Source: Flavobacterium sp. | GTDB lineage: Bacteria; Bacteroidota; Bacteroidia; Flavobacteriales; Flavobacteriaceae | Direction of reading: 5' to 3' | Assembly: GCA_030152225.1 (NCBI GenBank) | Contig: JASLHL010000318.1 | Span: 1-20,153, forward strand | Length of the DNA: 20,153 nt | Part shown: one piece after another, positions 1-8,460 of the stretch | How positions within the stretch are numbered: the stretch's first letter is position 1 | Layout: every line of letters begins with the position of its first letter | The notes under the pieces: model-generated | What the model was told of the DNA's origin: nothing | The model's database searches: none | What the model saw: the letters and a program-made list of their open reading frames with translations, nothing else | Position numbers and translations under genes: made by a program

Positions 1-9
1 TAGACTAAT

Positions 10-46
10 AAAAAAAGCGAGTAGTTCACTACTCGCTTTTTTTATT
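10..46 (-). terminator. Intrinsic terminator of the RND efflux operon
   Basis: An 8-bp stem (GCGAGTAG, 17-24, with CTACTCGC, 29-36) closes a TTCA loop and is flanked by A and T runs on both sides, so it could work in both directions. It lies about a dozen bases past the stop codon of the outer-membrane channel gene, the last gene of the minus-strand efflux operon. Confidence 0.85.
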
Positions 47-58
47 ACACGCTGTTGG

Positions 59-1531
59 CTATTGCCAACCACCGCCAAGTGCTTTGTATAATTGTACCCC
101 ATATTGGAGTTTGTTTAACTTTAATTTATTGAGATTTAACTCGTTATCTAACATGTTTTTTTGTGCATTAATGACCTCAATATAGGTAGCATACCCACTG
201 TTGAACAATAAATTAGATTGTTTAACTCCCAAACGAGATGTAGTTACTTGCTCATCTGCAATCTCAATTTGCTCTTCGGTCGTTTTCAAGTTGACTAAGG
301 CATCTGTCACTTCTGTCACTGCAGTATAAACCGTTTTTTGAAAGTCTATCTCACTCTTAGTACGCTCTATTTTAGCTACTTCAAAGGCCGTTTTTAGTTT
401 GCGCTTATTGAAAATAGGATTGGCAACTTTTCCGATTAAACTTCCAAATAGAGAGCCGGGAATATTGAACCAATTTTCACCAAGCATGCTATTTACGCCT
501 CCTTCTAAATTGATCGTTAGTGAAGGGTATCTCGCAGTTTGTGCTACACCAACGGCCGCATTCTTCGCTTTTAATTCCAACTCTGCGCCTTGTACATCGG
601 GGCGGTATTGCAACAAGGCTAAGGGGAGTCCTGTACTACCTAGTTCTTCTTGTCTAACTTCGGTCAATTTAATTTCGCGTTCAATACTTGTTGGCAATTG
701 ACCTGTTAAAAGGGAAAGTGCATTTTCTTGAATAGCAATTTGTTGTTTTAACGATGGAATTAAGGCTTTTGCTACCAACATTTGGTTTTTCGTTTGTGTG
801 ATCGCTAAGGAGGTAATTTGTCCTGCATCTCGTTGTAATTCTACTATTTTTAACGTGTTTTTCGTTAATTCGTAGTTGGTTTGCGCCACTTCCATTTGGG
901 CATCAAGGAGTAATAAATTGTAATATCCTTGTGCAATTTGTGCTATTAATTCAGTCTGAACCGCTTTACGCGCTTCTTCTGTTTGTAAAAAGCGAGCCAA
1001 TTGTTCTGCTGTTTGACTTTTTATCTTGCCCCAAATGTCAATCTCCCAACTTAAGGCCAACCCAGAGGTATATTGAGCCGAATTGACATACATATTCGTA
1101 GGTGGTTCTTCGCCCTTGTTTTTGTAATAGTTTGACGAAGGAGTTCCATAATAGTTCGCTGAACGGTATTGATAGGCGACACTACCAACCTCTAAACCTA
1201 AGGATGGAAGCCATTCTAACTTGGCTTGTTTGGTGTTTTGTGCCGCTATTTCCAAGTTTTTAAGCGCATTTTGCATGTCAAAGTTATGAGACAATCCCTT
1301 GTCTATTAAACTCGTTAACTGCTCGTCTTGAAAGAAATCGCGCCATTTGATTGCCGATATATTCAGCGAATCTTCTACTGCTAAGCTATCCTTTTGTCCC
1401 CTGTACTGTTCAGGTAGGTCAAAGGTTGGCGTTTTGTATTTCGATTGAGGTGCACAAGCTTGAAACAAAGTCAAACCTGCACCCAATAGAACGACTAGGG
1501 TCAAATGCGATGTATTGCTTTTATGTATCAT
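59..1531 (-). CDS. RND efflux outer-membrane factor lipoprotein (TolC/OprM/NodT family)
   Basis: This 490-residue protein is the outer-membrane exit channel of a tripartite drug/solute pump; in the family, trimers form a beta-barrel plus a periplasmic alpha-barrel. The N-terminus has a basic start, a hydrophobic stretch (about 10-23) and a cysteine at residue 26 in the context FQAC, which suggests a lipoprotein with a loose Bacteroidota-style lipobox. Two tandem OEP-type helical repeats follow, roughly residues 60-270 and 300-485. The second has the typical LLQYRPDVQGAE-type segment, where LxxRPDV is a hallmark of this family. Only 10 bases separate it from the stop of the upstream pump gene, so the two are surely co-transcribed. 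Substrate cannot be read from the sequence. Confidence 0.93.
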   Translation of the reverse strand: MIHKSNTSHLTLVVLLGAGLTLFQACAPQSKYKTPTFDLPEQYRGQKDSLAVEDSLNISAIKWRDFFQDEQLTSLIDKGLSHNFDMQNALKNLEIAAQNTKQAKLEWLPSLGLEVGSVAYQYRSANYYGTPSSNYYKNKGEEPPTNMYVNSAQYTSGLALSWEIDIWGKIKSQTAEQLARFLQTEEARKAVQTELIAQIAQGYYNLLLLDAQMEVAQTNYELTKNTLKIVELQRDAGQITSLAITQTKNQMLVAKALIPSLKQQIAIQENALSLLTGQLPTSIEREIKLTEVRQEELGSTGLPLALLQYRPDVQGAELELKAKNAAVGVAQTARYPSLTINLEGGVNSMLGENWFNIPGSLFGSLIGKVANPIFNKRKLKTAFEVAKIERTKSEIDFQKTVYTAVTEVTDALVNLKTTEEQIEIADEQVTTSRLGVKQSNLLFNSGYATYIEVINAQKNMLDNELNLNKLKLNKLQYGVQLYKALGGGWQ

Positions 1532-1541
1532 GCTCTTGTTT

Positions 1542-4500
1542 TTAATCGTTAGTAAATTTTGCTTTTAATCGCTCATCGATATTTTGGAAGATGACAAATA
1601 ACACAGGAATAATAAAAATACCTGCTGCCACACCAAATAGCATACCCCCAGCGGCACTAAAACTAATGGAATGATTTCCTTGTGCTGATGGACCAACGGT
1701 AAACATCAAGGGAATTAAACCTGCAACGAAGGCAAAAGAAGTCATCAAAATAGGACGTAGTCTCATTTTAGCTCCTTCTATCGCTGATTCTACCACAGAT
1801 AAGCCTTTTCTGCGCTGTTGAAGCGCAAATTCTATAATTAAAATGGCATTTTTCGCCAATAAACCAATCAACATCACCAAACCTACTTGGACGTAAATAT
1901 TGTTTTGTAAGCCTGCTAAATTGACAAACAACGCAACACCTAAGATTCCAGTTGGTACGGTCAATAAGATGGCAATCGGTAAGAAGTAACTCTCATATTG
2001 CGCTGCCAAAAGAAAGTAAACGAAGATAATACTCAGAGCAAAGATGAAAATCGCTTGACTTCCAGAATCTTTTTCTTCCAACGACATGCCCGTAAATTCA
2101 TACGAATAGTTTCCTGGCATTTTGCTCGTTACCTCTTCAATGGCTTTCATTGCATCTCCTGTACTGTACCCTTGCCCCGGATTTACTTTAACCGTAATGG
2201 CATTGTACAAATTATATCGACTAACTGTTTGTGGACCTAATACTTTTTTCAATTTTACCAACGTATTCGCTGGTAGCATTTCCCCATCCTTGTTTTTGAC
2301 GTAAATTGAACTAAAGGATTGCGGGTTTTCTCTGTATTCAATATCCGCTTGCATGTATACGCGATATGTACGTCCAAAACGATTAAAATCTCCAGCTTTT
2401 ACCCTTCCATAATAGTTTTTAATTGTATTCATTAAATCCTTAACGCTTACCCCTAAAGACTTAGCCTTGATGTAGTCAATCTCTAAGAGATATTGCGGAA
2501 AGTTTGCTTTAAACGAAGTAAAGGCAGTACCAATTTCTTCACGACCATTTAATTCTTTAATCACGTCATCTGCTGCTTGGCTGAAGGAAGTGAAATCACC
2601 CCCTAAGCGATCTTGTATAACGAATTCAATTCCACCAAAATCTCCAAAACCTTGAATCGTTGGACGCGGGAAAACGTTGAATGACGCTTCGTTGATTACC
2701 GATAAATCCTGTTGAATTTCATCGATGATTTGATCTATATTTTTTACTTTTCCTCTTTTTTTATACGGTTTTAAATTGATGTATCCCACAGCAAAAGAGG
2801 GGCTTGCATTTCCGTCAATGGTATTGTATCCCGATATAGCAGTCATGCCTTCAATGTCTGTTCTCTGTTTTAAGATACTATCGGCTTTGGCTAGAACAAG
2901 CTTTGTTCTCGCCAAGGAAGCACCTGGAGGCATCGCTAAGGAATACGTAATAAAACTGTCATCCTCTCTAGGAATAAAAGACGAAGGTGTTTTATACAAA
3001 AAGAATACCCCTAATCCGATGATGAGTACCAAACCTGATATTGCGACTTTTTTATTGCGAATTAACTTGCCGATCGTCGCTACGTATTTATTGGTAAACG
3101 AGTCAAAAGCCGTATTAAAAGCAAAGAAAAAACGGGCAGATACTCTTTTTATAGGATTCTTTTCTTTGTGTTTGGCCAATTCCTCTGCATGTGGTTGTTT
3201 TAAAAACAACGCACATAAGGCCGGACTCAGCGTCAAGGCATTAACGGCAGAAATTAGAATAGCAAAAGCTAAAGTATAAGCAAATTGCTTGTAAAAGATT
3301 CCCGCTGGGCCTTGCATAAAACCAACAGGCAAGAATACGGCAGACATCACCAAGGTAATGGAGATAATCGCACGAGTAATCTCACTCATCGTTTCGATCG
3401 TTGCTTCTTTGGCTTTGAGTCCCGTTTGATGCATTTTTTCGTGAATCGCTTCCACGACGACTATGGCATCATCCACCACAATACCAATGGCGAGTACCAA
3501 GGCAAACATGGTTAATACATTAATGGAGAAGCCCATTAAGTAAATAAAGAACAACGTACCAATTAACGAAATAGGTATGGCTATTGCAGGAATAATTGTC
3601 GATCTAAAATCTTGTAAGAACAAGTAAACGATAATGAATACCAAGAAAAAGGCCTCGAAAAGCGTTGTTTTTACCTGATTAATCGATTCGTCAATTTGAT
3701 CTTTTACCGAATAGCTAATTTCATAGTGAATTCCCTTGGGAAAAGTTGTGGAAATGCGTTCCAATACTTTTCGCACGGCAATATCGATCTCTCTTGCGTT
3801 AGACCCCGAGGTTTGCGTAATGTTCATCGTCAAACCTGGAAAGCCATTAACGCTGTTGTCACTTCCTACGTTGGATGCGCCAAATTCTACACGGGCAACA
3901 TCTTTTAGTAAAAGGACAGAACCATCGACATTCGTTTTGATGACAATGTTTTCATATTCTTCGGGCTGACTGAATCTTCCTCTGTGTTTCAGTGCCGTTT
4001 CAAATGCTTCTTCTGAAGTTTCCCCAAAGTTACCAGGGGCAATTTCAAAGTTTTGATCTTTAATTGACGCGATCACATCTTGAGGCGTTAATCCATACAA
4101 AGCTAATTTTTCTGGATTTAACCACGTTCGCATGGAGTAATCACGAGCACCTACACGTCCAACTGCCGCAACACCAGGAACGCGTAAGAGTTCTCTATTG
4201 ATGTTAATTTGCGTAAAAGCCTGAAGGAAGGTTTCGTCATAAATTTCCTCAGGGTGATCGCTGTAAAAGTTAATGGTCATGATATTACCACTCTGACGTG
4301 GAGTTACCGAAATACCATTTTCATTTACTTCTGACGGCAGGTCACTTGAGGCTTTACTCACGCGGTTTTGTACGTTTACAGCCGCTTGATCGGGATCTGT
4401 ACCTGCTTTAAAAAAAACATTGATCGTACCAGATCCACTATTACTCGCTTTGGAGCTGATATAGGTCATATTATCTACTCCATTAATGGCTTCTTCAATT

Positions 4501-4691
4501 GGAAGTAAGACACTTTGGGCTACGGTTTCTGCATTGGCTCCAGGATAAGAAGTCGAAACACTTACACTAGGTGGCGCAATTTCGGGAAATCGAGTAATGG
4601 GCAATAACGTAAGTCCTACTAGCCCAAGTAAAACGAACATGATCGAAATTACCGTAGCTAGTATCGGACGATTTATAATAGTCTTTAGCAT
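1542..4691 (-). CDS. RND efflux pump inner-membrane transporter, HAE1 (AcrB-like) family
   Basis: This is the proton-driven inner-membrane pump of the tripartite system, 1049 residues long as is usual for AcrB-type proteins. The start MLKTIINRPILA gives the N-terminal helix. The proton-relay pair Asp407-Asp408 is present in GIVVDDAIVVVE, at the same numbers as in AcrB, and the TM10 lysine is present in GLLAKNAILIIEFA near residue 940. The large periplasmic porter and docking loops (about 35-335 and 565-870) are intact, and the conserved PGA segment lies near residue 50. It follows the adaptor gene after a 49-base gap and precedes the channel gene by 10 bases. The HAE1 (hydrophobe/amphiphile) class is clear. 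The exact substrate, whether drug, detergent or bile-like compound, is not. Confidence 0.96.
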   Translation of the reverse strand: MLKTIINRPILATVISIMFVLLGLVGLTLLPITRFPEIAPPSVSVSTSYPGANAETVAQSVLLPIEEAINGVDNMTYISSKASNSGSGTINVFFKAGTDPDQAAVNVQNRVSKASSDLPSEVNENGISVTPRQSGNIMTINFYSDHPEEIYDETFLQAFTQININRELLRVPGVAAVGRVGARDYSMRTWLNPEKLALYGLTPQDVIASIKDQNFEIAPGNFGETSEEAFETALKHRGRFSQPEEYENIVIKTNVDGSVLLLKDVARVEFGASNVGSDNSVNGFPGLTMNITQTSGSNAREIDIAVRKVLERISTTFPKGIHYEISYSVKDQIDESINQVKTTLFEAFFLVFIIVYLFLQDFRSTIIPAIAIPISLIGTLFFIYLMGFSINVLTMFALVLAIGIVVDDAIVVVEAIHEKMHQTGLKAKEATIETMSEITRAIISITLVMSAVFLPVGFMQGPAGIFYKQFAYTLAFAILISAVNALTLSPALCALFLKQPHAEELAKHKEKNPIKRVSARFFFAFNTAFDSFTNKYVATIGKLIRNKKVAISGLVLIIGLGVFFLYKTPSSFIPREDDSFITYSLAMPPGASLARTKLVLAKADSILKQRTDIEGMTAISGYNTIDGNASPSFAVGYINLKPYKKRGKVKNIDQIIDEIQQDLSVINEASFNVFPRPTIQGFGDFGGIEFVIQDRLGGDFTSFSQAADDVIKELNGREEIGTAFTSFKANFPQYLLEIDYIKAKSLGVSVKDLMNTIKNYYGRVKAGDFNRFGRTYRVYMQADIEYRENPQSFSSIYVKNKDGEMLPANTLVKLKKVLGPQTVSRYNLYNAITVKVNPGQGYSTGDAMKAIEEVTSKMPGNYSYEFTGMSLEEKDSGSQAIFIFALSIIFVYFLLAAQYESYFLPIAILLTVPTGILGVALFVNLAGLQNNIYVQVGLVMLIGLLAKNAILIIEFALQQRRKGLSVVESAIEGAKMRLRPILMTSFAFVAGLIPLMFTVGPSAQGNHSISFSAAGGMLFGVAAGIFIIPVLFVIFQNIDERLKAKFTND

Positions 4692-4740
4692 ATTTTTCAG
4701 TTTTAGTAGAGGTGAAAATAAAGAAATAGGGGGCGAATAC

Positions 4741-5898
4741 TTAGTTCATCGCCTTTACATACATTCCTTCTGTTAGCTTGTCAAATCCCGTTTTGATCAC
4801 GCGATCTCCAATGTGCAAGCCCTCTGATACGATATAATTAGTTCCAGATACCCCATCTAATTGAATAGATTGAAGCTTCACTTTGTCTTCTGAATCTAAA
4901 ATATAGACAAAGGTTTTATCTTGAATGGCTGTAGTGACTTCCTGTGGAATTAAAATTACGTGTGCTTTTGTCTCTTGTAATTTAACTGTTCCTGTATTTC
5001 CAGATCGCATCACATCTTGAGAATTGGGGAAAGAAGCACGCAAAGAAATCGAACCTGTATTTCTATTTACTTGCCCGTTTACCATATCGACTTTTCCTTT
5101 TTCACCATACTCATGTCCATCAGCCAAGATTAAGGTAACCTCAGGAAGAATTTGTCCAGAGGAAGTAATACGCGTACCCTCTGTTTTTTTTGCGTCCTTT
5201 GTAAAATAAAGAAAGTCAGACTCACTCATACCAAAGTAAACATAAACTTCACTGACATCTGTTAGTACAGTAAGGGGTTCTTTATCGCCTTTACTCACTA
5301 AGTTTCCAATGCGTTTGGGCATACGACCAATGTATCCACTCACTGGTGCTTTGATGATGGTGTAATCTAAATTAATCTGTGCACTTGCCACTGCAGCAGT
5401 CGCTTTTGCTAAGGATGCTCTTGCGATTTCGTAGTTTGATTTGGCAGTTTCCAATTGCACTTCCGCAATCACTTCATTGTCAATCAACGGTTTTAAACGG
5501 TCTATTTCTAATTGCGCATTCTTTAATTTTGCTTTTTCAACATTTTCAGTAGCAATCATATTGTTTAACACCTCTTGATACGGTTGAGGATTAATTTGGA
5601 ATAACGATTGTCCTTCTTGGACATAGGCACCCTCATCCACAAAAATCTTATCTAAAGTTCCTTCTACTTGTGGGCGAATTTCGACATTGATTTTTCCTTC
5701 AATATTTCCAATATAATCTTTAATCGTAATAGCGGTCGTTGTGTCAACTTGGATAATAGGTAATGCAATCGCATTTTCTCTTGGATCCAGTGTTTTGGAA
5801 TTGCCAATGTTGCAGCTGTTAATCGCAACAAGTGTTCCGATTAGAAGCAAGGCTGCAAAACCAATAAAAAACACTTTTCGATTTGTTATCATTTTCAT
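4741..5898 (-). CDS. RND efflux periplasmic adaptor (membrane fusion protein, AcrA family)
   Basis: This 385-residue adaptor bridges the inner-membrane pump and the outer-membrane channel. It has an N-terminal hydrophobic segment (9-26) with a cysteine at 29 (INSC, a weak lipobox), so it may be lipid-anchored. A biotinyl/lipoyl-like half lies around 65-100 (GNIEGKINVEIRPQVEG) and its partner around 180-205 (IKAPVSGYIG). Between them is an Ala/Glu/Lys-rich alpha-hairpin (about 100-170). A beta-barrel and a membrane-proximal domain follow. It is the first gene of the operon, with a leader of about 70-90 bases. Two in-frame starts exist (M1 and M3); the first is used here. No transcriptional regulator gene is adjacent. 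Confidence 0.93.
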   Translation of the reverse strand: MKMITNRKVFFIGFAALLLIGTLVAINSCNIGNSKTLDPRENAIALPIIQVDTTTAITIKDYIGNIEGKINVEIRPQVEGTLDKIFVDEGAYVQEGQSLFQINPQPYQEVLNNMIATENVEKAKLKNAQLEIDRLKPLIDNEVIAEVQLETAKSNYEIARASLAKATAAVASAQINLDYTIIKAPVSGYIGRMPKRIGNLVSKGDKEPLTVLTDVSEVYVYFGMSESDFLYFTKDAKKTEGTRITSSGQILPEVTLILADGHEYGEKGKVDMVNGQVNRNTGSISLRASFPNSQDVMRSGNTGTVKLQETKAHVILIPQEVTTAIQDKTFVYILDSEDKVKLQSIQLDGVSGTNYIVSEGLHIGDRVIKTGFDKLTEGMYVKAMN

Positions 5899-5963
5899 AC
5901 TATTTATTTAATTGTTGTAGGTGATGAATTATTTCTTCGATGATAGTAGTTATTCAAGTAGAG

Positions 5964-5986
5964 TGCCAAAATAGTGGCAAAATGTA
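5964..5986 (-). promoter_or_regulatory. Operator-like dyad and candidate promoter of the efflux operon
   Basis: A perfect dyad TGCCA-N6-TGGCA occupies 5964-5979. It overlaps TACATTTTG (minus strand, 5986-5978), which resembles the Bacteroidota -7 box TAnnTTTG but with one extra spacer base. If that box is used, transcription would start near 5971, inside the dyad, as expected for a repressor operator. No good -33 TTG was found at the normal spacing. Promoter assignment and regulation are inference; the dyad is seen directly. Confidence 0.4.
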
Positions 5987-6369
5987 AATTAAAAAAAATC
6001 AAGAGTATAAATAATTGATTTTTAGGTTTTTATGTTTTTTTGAGTCATTGATAAATAAACGTTTTAAAAATAATGAATGGTAAAAAATCGTTGAAAGTTG
6101 GGGATGTGTTCTACAACTCTACATTTTATCCTATTCAATTTAGGAATAATTTTTGATTAAGGATGTAAATAATAAGCATAAAATTAACAATAAACAAGGG
6201 GAAGGAACGGTTTTATACGTCAAAAAATATGGGAATACCCCATATACAATAAGGGGATGGAGTGCTAAAAAGAGGAAGCTTTGCAAGCTCCACTTTTTGT
6301 ATATTAAAATTATTGTGGTTATATTTATATATTCATCCGCAAGCTTTTTGGTTTTGTCAGGATGATTAA
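5987..6369. other. AT-rich spacer without a convincing gene
   Basis: No reading frame here looks coding from codon use or protein composition. At 6268-6299 there is an imperfect hairpin (GGAAGCTT against AAGCTCC, with one bulged A) followed by CTTTTT, which could be a weak terminator. A short hydrophobic stretch is readable at about 6295-6362 on the plus strand just before the membrane-protein remnant. It could be the decayed 5' part of that gene in another frame. Confidence 0.5.
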
Positions 6370-6609
6370 TTCGCGCTAGACGAAGGTATAGTTGAAGGAA
6401 TAACGAATAAAAAAGATAAATCCTTTGGCAATACAGCACAGTTTGGCAGTATTGTTTTTCTTAGTGGGTATGTCTTATGTGTTTTTTATCCCCTAGAACA
6501 GCCCCTCATAGTAGCCATAACTTGTGGATTTGCTTCTACATTTCTATCTGTTGGCAGCTTATACCTTGCAAATAGAAAAAGGCAAATAGAAAATAAATAT
6601 ATATTGTAG
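6370..6609 (+). pseudogene. Start-less remnant of a small membrane-protein gene
   Basis: The frame beginning right after a TAA (6367-6369) runs for 79 codons to TAG (6607-6609). Its composition is protein-like: a charged stretch (DEGIVEGITNKKDKSFG), two hydrophobic segments (about codons 28-46 and 50-65) and a basic tail (ANRKRQIENK). There is no in-frame ATG and no obvious alternative start. A strong terminator begins 7 bases after the stop, which supports this being the 3' end of a former transcription unit. The 5' part may survive, frameshifted, in the hydrophobic frame ending at 6365. The family is not recognised. It could also be a chance open frame. Confidence 0.4.
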
Positions 6610-6615
6610 TGTTAT

Positions 6616-6655
6616 AAAAAAGTTCAGTGTCTTCGGATACTGAACTTTTTTTATT
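6616..6655 (+). terminator. Strong intrinsic terminator with UUCG tetraloop
   Basis: A 10-bp stem (6622-6631 with 6636-6645, including one G-U pair) is capped by C(UUCG)G, an exceptionally stable tetraloop. An A run precedes it and seven or more T residues follow, so it may work in both directions. It follows the membrane-protein remnant and isolates yifB from upstream transcription. Confidence 0.85.
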
Positions 6656-6697
6656 GCTTTTTTTCATTTTCTTCGACAAAAAAGATCGATTAGAAAA

Positions 6698-6792
6698 GGT
6701 TTAAAGGGAATTTCATTCAATATGCACCTAATTTAGGATATAAAAGAAGATAAGGAATACATTTTGTACCTGCATTGAATGAATTTTAAACC
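6698..6792. repeat. 95-bp inverted-repeat element upstream of the yifB-type gene
   Basis: The left arm (6698-6726) and right arm (6771-6792) are reverse complements over TTGAATGAA, TGCA and TTTAAACC blocks, interrupted by small gaps (TA and CCC in the left arm). The loop contains the short palindrome CCTAATTTAGG (6727-6737) and TACATTTTG, a possible -7-like box. It ends 12 bases before the start codon at 6805, so the right arm would lie in the mRNA leader or promoter. It could be a tiny MITE-like element or a regulatory hairpin; no target duplication was recognised. Confidence 0.55.
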
Positions 6793-6804
6793 GAAGTAGG
6801 AGAG

Positions 6805-8340
6805 ATGTTGACAAAAATATATGGAAGTGCTGTTTTTGGAATTGACGCAACGACAATTACAACAGAGGTAAATGTAGATCACGGGGTTGGTTATTATTTG
6901 GTTGGATTAGCTGATAATGCCATCAAAGAGAGTTCCTATCGAATTGCTGCAGCTTTATCCAATGTAGGGTATCGGTTACCAGGCAAGCGAATTACCATCA
7001 ATTTGGCTCCAGCCAATATGCGAAAAGAAGGATCAGCCTATGATTTACCTATTGCTATGGGTATTTTAATTGCTTCAGATCAAATCAAAATGCGCCTCAA
7101 TGAGGCGGACTATATCATCATGGGGGAGTTATCGTTAGATGGGGCATTACAGAGCATTAACGGCGCCTTGCCTATTGCAATCAAAGCAAAAGAAGAAGGA
7201 TTCAAAGGTATTATTCTCCCCAAAGAAAATCAAAAAGAAGCTGCGGTTGTCGAAGGGTTAGCTGTTTATGGTGTGGATACTATTGAAGAGGTTATTGCTT
7301 TTTTTGAAGGAAGATGTGTACTCGAACCCTATCAGTTGGATTTTGCATGTGATGTGGCAAACCAAGAAGAGTATCTTGATCGGGATTTTAAAGATGTCAA
7401 AGGGCAAGAAAGCATCAAGCGCGCCATGGAAATAGCCGCATCAGGAGGGCATAATATTATTTTAATCGGTCCACCTGGTTCAGGAAAAACGATGCTTGCC
7501 AAACGACTGGCGAGTATTTTGCCTCCCATGACGTTAGCGGAATCCTTAGAAACAACTAAAATTCACAGCGTGGTTGGCAAAGCGAAAGACAAGGGGTTGA
7601 TTCGCGTTCGTCCCTTTCGCAATCCGCATCATACCGCATCATCAGTCGCTTTGGTTGGGGGAGGTAGTTATCCACAACCAGGTGAAATCTCCCTTGCACA
7701 TAATGGCGTACTCTTCTTGGATGAGTTGCCCGAATTTAAACGGGAAGTTTTGGAAGTGATGCGCCAACCCTTAGAAGATCGAGAGGTAACCATTTCTCGG
7801 GCTAAGTTTACCATTACCTATCCTTCTTCTTTTATGTTAGTTGCCAGTATGAATCCCAGTCCGAGTGGATACTTTCACGAACCAGGTGCTATGAACCAAT
7901 CAACTCAAGTAGAAATGCAGCGCTATATCAATCGAATATCAGGCCCTCTATTGGATCGCATTGATTTACATATTGAAGTGACACCTGTACCTTTTGAAAA
8001 ACTAGCTGAAAAGCAATTGGCAGAACCCAGTGAAGTAATTCGACAACGCGTTATAGCAGCGCGGAAAAAACAAATTCAACGGTTTGCTGATCATCCAGGA
8101 ATCCATTACAATGCCCAAATGTCTACTGCCTTATTGCGCGAATATTGTGCGCTAGAACCTGCTTCTTTAACTTTACTCAAATCCGCCATGGAACGATTGA
8201 ATCTATCTGCTCGGGCCTATGACCGAATTTTAAAAGTAGCCCGAACTATTGCCGATTTAGATAACCAAGACGGGGTGCTATCTCATCACATAGCGGAAGC
8301 TATTCAGTATCGAAGCTTGGATCGAGAAGGGTGGTTTTGA
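6805..8340 (+). CDS. YifB/ComM-family Mg-chelatase-like AAA+ ATPase
   Basis: This 511-residue protein belongs to the ComM/YifB family. ComM is a hexameric helicase that promotes branch migration during natural transformation; in non-competent species the role is less clear. The N-terminal ChlI/LonC-like domain spans about 1-170 (includes GLADNAIKES). The AAA+ core has Walker A GPPGSGKT at 222-229, Walker B VLFLDELPEF at 302-311 and an arginine-rich sensor segment at ISGPLLDRIDLHIEV. A C-terminal Mg-chelatase domain follows (about 410-511). The Cys-rich MNPCPCG segment of proteobacterial members reads MNPSPSG here, so the presumed zinc site is absent. AGGAGAG abuts the ATG. The gene stands alone and converges on the membrane gene at 8458. 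Confidence 0.95.
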   Translation: MLTKIYGSAVFGIDATTITTEVNVDHGVGYYLVGLADNAIKESSYRIAAALSNVGYRLPGKRITINLAPANMRKEGSAYDLPIAMGILIASDQIKMRLNEADYIIMGELSLDGALQSINGALPIAIKAKEEGFKGIILPKENQKEAAVVEGLAVYGVDTIEEVIAFFEGRCVLEPYQLDFACDVANQEEYLDRDFKDVKGQESIKRAMEIAASGGHNIILIGPPGSGKTMLAKRLASILPPMTLAESLETTKIHSVVGKAKDKGLIRVRPFRNPHHTASSVALVGGGSYPQPGEISLAHNGVLFLDELPEFKREVLEVMRQPLEDREVTISRAKFTITYPSSFMLVASMNPSPSGYFHEPGAMNQSTQVEMQRYINRISGPLLDRIDLHIEVTPVPFEKLAEKQLAEPSEVIRQRVIAARKKQIQRFADHPGIHYNAQMSTALLREYCALEPASLTLLKSAMERLNLSARAYDRILKVARTIADLDNQDGVLSHHIAEAIQYRSLDREGWF

Positions 8341-8372
8341 TGAGTTAAGGGTTATGAGTTAAGGGTTATGAG
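8340..8372 (+). repeat. Heptad array starting inside the yifB-type stop codon
   Basis: Two perfect 14-bp units, ATGAGTT AAGGGTT, are followed by ATGAG. The first A of the array is the last base of the gene's TGA (8338-8340). The 7-base period is the same as at the other spacer arrays in this window. Confidence 0.8.
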
Positions 8373-8378
8373 ATGAAC

Positions 8379-8430
8379 CGCGCAAATAACAAAACTCCTT
8401 ATAACAGAAATTCTTTTTATTATTGAAAAA
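8379..8430. repeat. Diverged copy of the 67-bp spacer module
   Basis: It shares CGCGCAAATAAC, CTTATAACAGAA, TTCTTTTTATTATTG and GAAAAA words, in the same order, with the repeat pair at 16080-16236 and its 3' extension to 16254. The internal hairpin seen there is degenerate here. Confidence 0.5.
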
Positions 8431-8460
8431 ACTCTCATTACGTTCACTCATCACTCATCA
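8431..8460 (-). repeat. Short heptad array overlapping the stop codon of the membrane-protein gene
   Basis: Two CACTCAT heptads (8445-8451, 8452-8458) follow less regular ones. On the minus strand they read as TGA-rich repeats, and the gene's own TGA stop (8460-8458) is formed at the array edge. Confidence 0.6.

Noticed and set aside
2776..3279. Plus-strand open frame of 167 codons inside the RND pump gene
   Set aside because: Antisense shadow of the conserved pump gene, with no promoter or ribosome site.
6140..6439. Minus-strand open frame of 99 codons in the efflux-yifB spacer
   Set aside because: It is antisense to the better-supported plus-strand remnant, rich in Leu/Tyr/Ile as expected from AT-rich DNA, and has no promoter or recognisable family.
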